From NCBI GenBank assembly GCA_009392775.1, contig VFFT01000068.1, positions 1 to 20,423 on the forward strand: a stretch of 20,423 nt of DNA, in the 5' to 3' direction. The notes under the pieces were generated by a model. The model made no database searches. It was given only the letters and a program-made list of their open reading frames with translations, and was not told the DNA's origin. Positions 1-6,094 of this stretch are shown piece after piece (position 1 is the stretch's first letter; each line of letters starts with the position of its first letter). This stretch comes from SAR202 cluster bacterium. GTDB lineage: Bacteria; Chloroflexota; Dehalococcoidia; UBA3495. The position numbers and the translations under genes were made by a program.

Positions 1-449
<449 letters not shown>

Positions 450-593
450 CGCTAAGAACTTCAAACTTATAGCATTTGTGAAGAGACTTCTTATTCATTG
501 GAAAAACATGGGTTGTTGCACTAGGCAATAACATTTCCTCGTGATGGCAATCTTTGTATTATCCCATTGGGAATCAGGATTGCTATTCAACGT
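450..593 (+). other. 23S-tRNA spacer without 5S rRNA
   Basis: This 144-base spacer lies between the 23S end and the initiator tRNA. I looked for a 5S rRNA (conserved CCGAAC loop, about 117 bases, closing helix) and found none. The only structure I can support is an imperfect hairpin: 543-552 pairs with 578-587 (10 pairs, two G-U), with a smaller hairpin TCCC/GGGA at 562-572 inside. It has no U tract, so it is more likely a processing element of the rRNA-tRNA transcript than a terminator. That role is inference. Confidence 0.5.
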
Positions 594-668
594 CGCGGGG
601 TGGAGCAGTGGCAGCTCGTCGGGCTCATAACCCGAAGGTCGTTGGTTCGAATCCAACCCCCGCTACCA
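594..668 (+). tRNA. Initiator tRNA-fMet (CAT)
   Basis: Full cloverleaf with the 3' CCA encoded (666-668). The acceptor arm is 594-600 with 658-664, the anticodon loop 624-630 has CAT at 626-628, and the T arm is 641-657. Initiator hallmarks are present: three stacked G-C pairs at the bottom of the anticodon stem (621-623 with 631-633), the A11-U24 D-stem pair (604/616) and an unpaired first acceptor position. The mismatch is C1-U72 rather than the usual C1-A72. It follows the 23S gene in the same orientation, probably in the rRNA transcript. Confidence 0.96.
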
Positions 669-684
669 ATATCATCTAAGAATT

Positions 685-712
685 AAGCCCCGAATAGTTT
701 CGGGGCTTTTTT
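685..712 (+). terminator. Rho-independent terminator after tRNA-fMet
   Basis: A 10-bp perfect stem, 685-694 with 699-708 (core GCCCCG/CGGGGC), has a 4-base loop and runs into TTTTTT at 707-712. It lies 16 bases past the tRNA CCA end and would end the rRNA-tRNA transcript. Confidence 0.93.
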
Positions 713-716
713 ATAG

Positions 717-744
717 TTGACATAACGATTCTCCATTATATAGT
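717..744 (+). promoter_or_regulatory. Sigma-70-type promoter of the glycoside hydrolase gene
   Basis: TTGACA at 717-722 and TATAGT at 739-744 are separated by 16 bases. The predicted start near 751 leaves a leader of about 33 bases carrying a strong GGAGGAGGAG ribosome-binding site (767-776) before the ATG at 784. The promoter begins immediately after the tRNA terminator, so the gene is transcribed independently of the rRNA operon. Confidence 0.7.
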
Positions 745-783
745 TTTTACAATTAGACTGATACTTGGGAGGAGGAGTTAGCT

Positions 784-2013
784 ATGCAACGTCCAGAATT
801 AGAATTGGCAGCCCAAGATATATTGCTTGGAAATCTGCGGCGTGGAACTGCTGAATGGAATGGACAGGAGTATAGCTTCGTTGTGCCCTCGTTGACAGGT
901 TACCCTTTCCAGTGGTTTTGGGACTCTTGTTTTCATGCAATTGCTCTCATCTATATAGATCTTAATCAGGCTAAGGCTGAACTAGATACATTGATGAGCG
1001 CAGCTCTTACAAATGGATTTATTCCGCACATTATTTTTTGGGAATCTGAGAAACGGGATTACTTCCTGAGTAGAAACCTTGTAGCCACTATAAATCCTAA
1101 CTTTAGTTCTACCATTCAACCTCCCATATTGGCTTATGCAGTTGAGAGAGTCTACCATGCAACTGGTGATGAAGCTTTTCTCCAACGATCTCTACCTGTT
1201 CTTGTTAAATATTATCGGTGGTTGAAAGAAAATAGGGATCCTGATGGTGATGGGCTCTTGGCCATTATCCAACCGGAAGAAGCTGGAACAGATTGTTCCC
1301 CTAAGTATGACGAAATATTGGGGTTAACGGATCTTAGTAATAAGGGATTCATAGAAGCATTAAATAAGATATATAGTTCTTATGAGCTAATTAGATCGGA
1401 TGAGACTGGTATGTTAAATGCGGATGTTTTTCACGTGGAAGACGTTCTTGTTAATTCGATCTACGCATTAGGTTTACAGTCTCTAGCCAGATTGCTGGGA
1501 AATTCGATTGAGTCATTGGAATTTCGTGATGATGCTTCCAAAACAATGGAATCACTTGTAAATAAGTGTTGGGATGTTGATACAGAGGCATTTCTAGACT
1601 TAAACGGGTTGCAAGAAATACCCAATAGGACGGTTACTATTAGTTCATTGATGCCGATCATTCTGCCGGACCTATCTCCGGACATAGTAAAGCGCTTAGT
1701 AGAGAAATGGATTATATCGGAAGATCATTTTTGGCTGCCGTACCCGTTGCCATCGGTACCGGCTTCTAACTCAAAGTTTATTCCAGGTGATCCGCATGGT
1801 TTTATATGGCGAGGACCTAGTTGGATAAACACTAACTGGTTTATAACCAAAGGCTTGAAGTTGCATGGATATCAGGAATTGGCCGATGATATATCTGCAA
1901 AAAGTCTTGCCTGTATTCAGAAGTCGGGATTCAGAGAATATTATAATCCATATACTGGCGAAGGATTGGGAGCCAAAAATTTTGGATGGTCTACTCTAAT
2001 ACTGGATATGTAG
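784..2013 (+). CDS. MGH1/GH63-like glycoside hydrolase
   Basis: 409 residues with no signal peptide, so probably cytoplasmic. Motifs fit the (alpha/alpha)6-barrel glycosidases of the GH63/GH37/MGH1 group: WDSCFHA at 46-52, an aspartate region EEAGTDCSPKYD at 165-176 (D170 candidate general acid), WRGPSW at 342-347, and the C-terminal FREYYNPYTGEG (E385 candidate base) before FGWS. Characterised relatives act on mannosylglycerate or glucosylglycerate, trehalose or glucosyl-mannose ends. The substrate here cannot be read from sequence; compatible-solute or glycan turnover is inference. The length is normal for the short cytoplasmic forms and the start is fixed by a strong ribosome-binding site. 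It stands alone, convergent with the next gene with 14 bases between stops. Confidence 0.85.
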   Translation: MQRPELELAAQDILLGNLRRGTAEWNGQEYSFVVPSLTGYPFQWFWDSCFHAIALIYIDLNQAKAELDTLMSAALTNGFIPHIIFWESEKRDYFLSRNLVATINPNFSSTIQPPILAYAVERVYHATGDEAFLQRSLPVLVKYYRWLKENRDPDGDGLLAIIQPEEAGTDCSPKYDEILGLTDLSNKGFIEALNKIYSSYELIRSDETGMLNADVFHVEDVLVNSIYALGLQSLARLLGNSIESLEFRDDASKTMESLVNKCWDVDTEAFLDLNGLQEIPNRTVTISSLMPIILPDLSPDIVKRLVEKWIISEDHFWLPYPLPSVPASNSKFIPGDPHGFIWRGPSWINTNWFITKGLKLHGYQELADDISAKSLACIQKSGFREYYNPYTGEGLGAKNFGWSTLILDM

Positions 2014-2027
2014 CGATATGGTTTCTT

Positions 2028-3536
2028 TTAAGATCTAGTAAAAAGCTTTAGAACTTTACTAATTCCGAATGGGTTAGAGTCGCTGCCCTCGCTGTAACCA
2101 TTACCATCAACCTCTACATCTGATGGGTTTCTGTTAGCACCTTGGTGATCACTCTCCTCGCCGTAAGTTTCATTTTTTAGAATTTGGGCTACCAACGGGT
2201 GTGAATGATCTAGATTGAAGGTGCTTCTCCTACGCATCTTTCCTGTGTCAGGATCTTTGCCAGAGTGCCAACCTTTCTTGAATACTCCCGCGTTTCCAAG
2301 ACTACGTAGTAGGCCTGTGACATATGATCTTGAGCGTGAGTTTTGCCAGCGTTCGGTGATTTCTTGATGATCAGAATCAATAGCGTCCTGAAGAGCTGAA
2401 CAAATCTCCGTTGCTAGAAAATTGAAGGCGACGTGGCTTACACCATCCCTTGTTTCTAAATGATTAGCCATAATGATCAGATCGCTCGCCCTGTGTTGAT
2501 TGTGACCATCGTTCGGATTAGCAGGAAATACAACATCATTGAAACCTGCTGAGGTGGATTCTTCTTGTTGATCTTCTGAATCAGTCGTGTCAGCAGGTGT
2601 AGTCTTGACGTCTATCTGGAGGTTATCTTGTGAAATTTCAGGTATGTCTGCGCTATCGTCGGTTGCCAAGTCAGGGCTTGGATCTGGTTCATCCGCCATA
2701 ATGACCCAATCGACTAACCCAACAGTGACCAGCTTAACATTACCTTCTTGTGACACACGTTCCATTAATTTTTTGAATCCGGAGAATCCGAGTTTTTTCT
2801 CATCGAATCCCGGTATACGCCGCATGGTTCTTTGTTTGAGGGATGTCAATAAGGGGGTTCTCTCAGATTGTCTTTCTATTCTGATGATGTCTTCGATTAT
2901 TTTAATGACTTCAGGTAATTGATGACGGTCTGGGTTGCTCAGCCTAGAAGTAAACCGACCATTTTCCTGTGATATTGTTTCCGGTGGGGTTATTGGATCA
3001 ACATCTGTGTCATACAGTATTAGTCCGTCCACTTGATCTGCGAGTCTTCTGGAGGTGCTCCAAGACACTCCGATAATGATTACCCTTTTCCCCATAGTTC
3101 GCAGGGTATTTACTACGTGTATAAAATCTGAGTCGCCTGAAACTAATACAAAGGTTCCTATATTAGGGTAGGAGTGAGCACATTCTATGCAGTCTGCCGT
3201 CATCTTAACGTCGACGCTATTTTTAACTCTGGTAGTCCTGTTAGAGTACGAAGGTGTCCCAGCTGATGGTAATCGTGTAGGAACATACACTGGCTCTATA
3301 CCTGCTGCATAGAGAGCGGGTGGATCGTTAGTGAATTGACTAGCTCCTCGTAATTCGGGCGCTCTAGTAACCCAATCGGCGTATGCTTTTGCGACTACGA
3401 CTCTACCGTGGTTACTGACTTCTTCTTTTAGTGCGGATACATTGGGGTTCCGGTGCCCAGCAGCCAGGCTGATTTTGAAATTCTCCCAATCTAGGAATAG
3501 GGCTACATCTCCGGTCATATCTAATGATTGATTCAT
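2028..3536 (-). CDS. NYN (PIN-like) domain nuclease with C-terminal HTH/LOTUS-like modules
   Basis: 502 residues. Residues 10-175 form a NYN/LabA-type PIN-fold domain: FLDWENF at 14-20 (D16, N19), SVDVKMTAD at 107-115 (D109, D115) and SGDSDF at 133-138 (D135, D137). These acidic residues are the expected metal-binding set of an RNase. Residues 205-280 resemble an OST-HTH/LOTUS winged helix (LPEVIKIIEDII, then GFSGFKKLME). A low-complexity acidic linker (about 282-350) leads to a second winged-helix-like segment (about 352-470). NYN-LOTUS proteins are thought to bind and cut RNA; the substrate is unknown. No strong ribosome-binding site precedes the ATG, and a second Met at residue 7 is a possible start. 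It is a single-gene unit with its own promoter. Confidence 0.87.
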   Translation of the reverse strand: MNQSLDMTGDVALFLDWENFKISLAAGHRNPNVSALKEEVSNHGRVVVAKAYADWVTRAPELRGASQFTNDPPALYAAGIEPVYVPTRLPSAGTPSYSNRTTRVKNSVDVKMTADCIECAHSYPNIGTFVLVSGDSDFIHVVNTLRTMGKRVIIIGVSWSTSRRLADQVDGLILYDTDVDPITPPETISQENGRFTSRLSNPDRHQLPEVIKIIEDIIRIERQSERTPLLTSLKQRTMRRIPGFDEKKLGFSGFKKLMERVSQEGNVKLVTVGLVDWVIMADEPDPSPDLATDDSADIPEISQDNLQIDVKTTPADTTDSEDQQEESTSAGFNDVVFPANPNDGHNQHRASDLIIMANHLETRDGVSHVAFNFLATEICSALQDAIDSDHQEITERWQNSRSRSYVTGLLRSLGNAGVFKKGWHSGKDPDTGKMRRRSTFNLDHSHPLVAQILKNETYGEESDHQGANRNPSDVEVDGNGYSEGSDSNPFGISKVLKLFTRS

Positions 3537-3572
3537 TCTGTTTTGTTTATTTACTTCTTTTTGTAGTTAGAG

Positions 3573-3663
3573 TTAAAGCTCTACTCCCCAAGTCTAAACT
3601 TCATGCATAACTCGAGTCAAGATAAACGTATTTCGTATACAAATGGAAATGATAGAGCTTTAA
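3573..3663. repeat. 11-bp inverted repeat flanking the NYN promoter
   Basis: TTAAAGCTCTA at 3573-3583 is the exact reverse complement of TAGAGCTTTAA at 3653-3663. The arms are 69 bases apart and bracket the candidate promoter at 3591-3620. Two distant half-sites of this kind could bind a regulator that loops the DNA, for example for autoregulation. No regulator family can be named. Confidence 0.4.
3591..3620 (-). promoter_or_regulatory. Candidate promoter of the NYN-domain gene
   Basis: Reading on the minus strand, TTGACT (3620-3615) and TAGACT (3596-3591) are separated by 18 bases. The -10 hexamer is identical to that of the nirA leader promoter. Transcription would begin near 3583, leaving a leader of about 47 bases before the ATG at 3536. 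Confidence 0.5.
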
Positions 3664-3722
3664 TAGAATATTAGTTGTATTTAAAGTATCCTAAAATCGA
3701 TATAACATGATGAATTAATTTA

Positions 3723-3731
3723 TGCTATGAT
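3723..3731 (+). promoter_or_regulatory. Candidate extended -10 promoter of the copper-type cluster
   Basis: TGCTATGAT at 3723-3731 fits an extended -10 element (TG-N-TATGAT). The -35 region (near 3703-3708, TAACAT) is poor, as is common for extended -10 promoters. The predicted start near 3738 leaves a leader of about 22 bases before the TTG start at 3761. Confidence 0.35.
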
Positions 3732-3760
3732 CATGTAAATATCTATTTGGGACTGTTATA

Positions 3761-4318
3761 TTGTACTCCCGCACTTTTCTTTTATCCGCGTTACTACTAG
3801 TCACCGCTACTCTCTTGATCCCCATTTTTATGGCGAACGATGTTCTGTCTGCTAACGGCAAAGCAACTCTCTTAATGACGGAAGAGAAAGGTGCTTATAG
3901 AGTAGATATCAGCTCTCTGCCTAATAGACCAGTGGTGAATAACACCCATCTGAGCTTGCTGGTGATGTCAACAGCTGACAGCACTCCAATAACAAGGGCG
4001 GAAGTGTCAGTCTCAGCTGTAGGTCCTGTAGGGTCGATAGATATCCTTGCCCATGATGCTCTCAATGATGTCGTCCCACAGTATTTTGAAACCACTCTAC
4101 CGTTTAATGTAGAAGGCGTTTGGGACGTGACCATAAATCTTTCGTCTGACCTAGGGGAAGAGTCCATATCTATACTATTGGATGTGACTACCGGTAGCCC
4201 AGTAAACTGGATACTAATGACTGCTATTGTCGTAGCCATATTAGCAGGAGGAATATTTACCTGGGATAAAGTTTCAGGAAGAAAACGATCCGTAAAGCAA
4301 AAACGTACCAAACGTTAA
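3761..4318 (+). CDS. Membrane-anchored periplasmic Ig-like protein (FixH/YtkA-like)
   Basis: 185 residues, starting at TTG after a weak GGGA. The N terminus is an export signal (about 1-31), residues 35-146 are a beta-rich domain, and a single transmembrane helix lies at about 149-168 before a basic tail (KRSVKQKRTKR) facing the cytoplasm. The segment PFNVEGVWDVTINLSSDLGEE (about 115-135) resembles the end of FixH/YtkA-type domains that occur near copper-handling or cytochrome oxidase genes. No Cys, His or Met cluster suitable for metal binding is seen. It is the first gene of the five-gene cluster, so an accessory role in copper or electron-transport maturation is inferred from context only. 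Confidence 0.7.
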   Translation: MYSRTFLLSALLLVTATLLIPIFMANDVLSANGKATLLMTEEKGAYRVDISSLPNRPVVNNTHLSLLVMSTADSTPITRAEVSVSAVGPVGSIDILAHDALNDVVPQYFETTLPFNVEGVWDVTINLSSDLGEESISILLDVTTGSPVNWILMTAIVVAILAGGIFTWDKVSGRKRSVKQKRTKR

Positions 4319-4354
4319 TCCCCATATATACTTGTATATTAACGCTTAGTAATT

Positions 4355-4768
4355 TTGGTTGTAGGAATGTCCTTTCATAGATTTATAACAGTACTCTTAA
4401 TTGGTGTCGTCCTGATAAATGTTATAGGTCCCATCTTAGATCACCATTTCGTAGAACGTGGTCATAATCATGACCATCTATATTTAAGTGTTACTGCTGC
4501 AGATCATAGTCATGTATATGATTCTAAACACAGCCATAAATCGCATGTTTCCAATGTTTCTAGAACTCTATCTGATTCCGATGATAATATAGTTTTTCTG
4601 ACAAAAGATAATGGTATGCAAATCTTCGGGGCCTATACCAATTCCGATGTTATTCAGGAGTCTGAAGCCCATTACCCTTCGCTAGGTCCTATATTACGTC
4701 CGTCATCGGGTTGGAGAGTTCCTTTCGGTTACATAATTGCTCCCATAAAGCAACCTCCTATTTTCTAA
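4355..4768 (+). CDS. Small exported His-rich protein, putative metal binder
   Basis: 137 residues with an N-terminal hydrophobic signal or anchor (about 9-27), then a histidine-rich stretch at 30-64 with ten His (H30, H31, H37, H39, H41, H51, H53, H59, H61, H64) interleaved with Asp. Such HxHxxH clusters typically bind copper, zinc or nickel. The rest (65-137) is not recognised; it is rich in Pro and ends in PPIF. The start is uncertain: TTG at 4355 has no ribosome-binding site, while ATG at 4367 has AGGA directly abutting it. It sits between the FixH-like gene and the repeat protein, supporting a periplasmic metal-buffering role. I do not recognise a named family. Confidence 0.65.
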   Translation: MVVGMSFHRFITVLLIGVVLINVIGPILDHHFVERGHNHDHLYLSVTAADHSHVYDSKHSHKSHVSNVSRTLSDSDDNIVFLTKDNGMQIFGAYTNSDVIQESEAHYPSLGPILRPSSGWRVPFGYIIAPIKQPPIF

Positions 4769-4869
4769 TAGGTTCCAAATATAAATAGGCTGCTACTTAA
4801 AAGAGCGCATTTGGTGCCCTTAGTCTGTTTTGTTTCAGGTATGGGATTAGAAGTTGATTAGGAGGGATT

Positions 4870-5973
4870 ATGAAAATGGTATCAAGAAAAAAACTGTTTG
4901 TGCTGATGGTTGTATTGCTGACCTTCAGCGTAGCTTCAGGTATATTATACGCTCACGAAGATAGAACGTACCAAGGATATGATATAACCGTAGGGTTTCT
5001 GGAAGAGCCTGCTTTTGAAGGTTTTCCCAACGGTGCCAGCATACGTGTTATGAAATTACAAGATAGAGCCGAATCTAGCCACGAAGGGCACGGATCTAGT
5101 CACGAAGGGCACGGATCTAGTCACGAAGGGCACGGATCTAGTCACGAAGGGCATGGATCTAGTCACGAAGGGCATGGATCTAGTCATCAAAAATTAGATG
5201 TTGATCCTGAAGAGCATGGAGTTATATTCAGTTCCCCAACTATAAATCCAGAAGATACATTTTCCTTTGCTATAACCAAAGATTTGGAAGGGATGACAAT
5301 TCCGTTTCACAATCATCTCCGCCACGACGTAGTTGGCTCTATTAATGTCCAGAAACATTTTGATATATCAGGGACGATAGTAATTGAGATAAACGATTCA
5401 GGGTTGTTCGAACCATTAACGTCTAACGCGTCTCCCGGAACAACTATCGTTTGGAAGAATGTCGGACAATCTTATGCGAACGTCACTAGTGGTCTCATGC
5501 CGGATACCGCATCTACAAGTGAGCAAATTCGCGAGGGGTCACCTGTTTTGGGTCTTGAATCTACCTTAAAGGTTGAAATTACGCATGCGGAGTCCGGGAA
5601 CGTATCGGATCTCATGGAATTGAGACCGGTGTTTAATGACCCTGGCCATTATGTGGCTGACTTTATTCCAACGCATCCAGGGATTTACAAGTTTAGGTTT
5701 ACTGGGTTTATCGAATCTACTGCTTTTGAAGAGTCTTTCGAATCAGGAACTGGTGGATTTGATTTAGTGCAGTCACCGTCCATTAATCAATTTCCCAATA
5801 AAGTTGCGTCTGGCAGAGAAATTGAAGGAGTCGTTCGAGGTTTGCAGTCAGATTATGCTAAGCAAGGTAAGACATATATAACTTTAGGCATAGCAGGGAT
5901 TGTTTGCGGGATATTGGGATTGTTCACCGGATCAGTAAGCTTGTATATATTGATATCTAAAAGAGATAGATAA
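4870..5973 (+). CDS. Anchored Ig-like protein with nested His-rich repeat and cupredoxin-like segments
   Basis: 367 residues: signal peptide (1-28, ending LYA-HED), exported body, C-terminal transmembrane helix (336-362). Residues 30-68 (YDITVGFLEEPAFEGFPNG) and 224-290 (VLGLESTLKVEI, PVFNDPGHYVADFIPT, HPGIYKFRFTG) read as two parts of one Ig-like domain often found beside CopC. Between them lie five SSHEGHG repeats (69-103), a segment like the C-terminal half of a cupredoxin (118-160) and one like an N-terminal half (168-208). Copper ligands at the usual places appear replaced (N148, R151, V154; A203 for the first His), although H147, H149 and H152 are nearby. A strong AGGAGGG site precedes the ATG. 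Copper storage or delivery to the CopC-CopD protein downstream is inference. Confidence 0.75.
   Translation: MKMVSRKKLFVLMVVLLTFSVASGILYAHEDRTYQGYDITVGFLEEPAFEGFPNGASIRVMKLQDRAESSHEGHGSSHEGHGSSHEGHGSSHEGHGSSHEGHGSSHQKLDVDPEEHGVIFSSPTINPEDTFSFAITKDLEGMTIPFHNHLRHDVVGSINVQKHFDISGTIVIEINDSGLFEPLTSNASPGTTIVWKNVGQSYANVTSGLMPDTASTSEQIREGSPVLGLESTLKVEITHAESGNVSDLMELRPVFNDPGHYVADFIPTHPGIYKFRFTGFIESTAFEESFESGTGGFDLVQSPSINQFPNKVASGREIEGVVRGLQSDYAKQGKTYITLGIAGIVCGILGLFTGSVSLYILISKRDR
5074..5187 (+). repeat. In-frame 21-bp tandem repeat (SSHEGHG)
   Basis: Five complete 21-base units (5074-5094, 5095-5115, 5116-5136, 5137-5157, 5158-5178) plus a 9-base partial unit (5179-5187). Each encodes SSHEGHG. Units differ only by silent changes: AGC in unit 1 against AGT later, and CAC-GGA in units 1-3 against CAT-GGA in units 4-5. 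This near-identity points to recent duplication. As the unit is a multiple of three, copy-number change would alter the number of His residues without shifting the frame. Confidence 0.97.
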
Positions 5974-6053
5974 GTCTCGTACTCGGTGATGTTGATTCAA
6001 TCGTACGTGTTACGAATGTGATATTTATTGATAACAGGGGCAAGGAACCTTGT

Positions 6054-6069
6054 AGTATTCATAAATACT
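6054..6069 (+). repeat. Short inverted repeat upstream of the copC-copD fusion
   Basis: AGTATT-CATA-AATACT is a perfect 6-bp stem with a 4-base spacer, 25 bases before the ATG of the CopC-CopD gene. It has no U tract, so it is not a terminator. It could be a weak operator or leader hairpin; no known metal-sensor box (CsoR, CopY) matches. Confidence 0.3.
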
Positions 6070-6094
6070 CATATCTTTAGGCATATAGGGAGAA

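Noticed and set aside
450..593. Degenerate 5S rRNA
   Set aside because: The CCGAAC loop, the long closing helix and the right length are all missing.
4313..4344. Terminator after the FixH-like gene (CGTTAAT/ATTAACG arms)
   Set aside because: The stem is A+T-rich, has a large internal loop and no U tract, and overlaps the stop codon; it is unlikely to stop transcription within the cluster.
5074..5187. CRISPR array
   Set aside because: The repeats are directly adjacent with no spacers, are 21 bases long and in frame within a gene.
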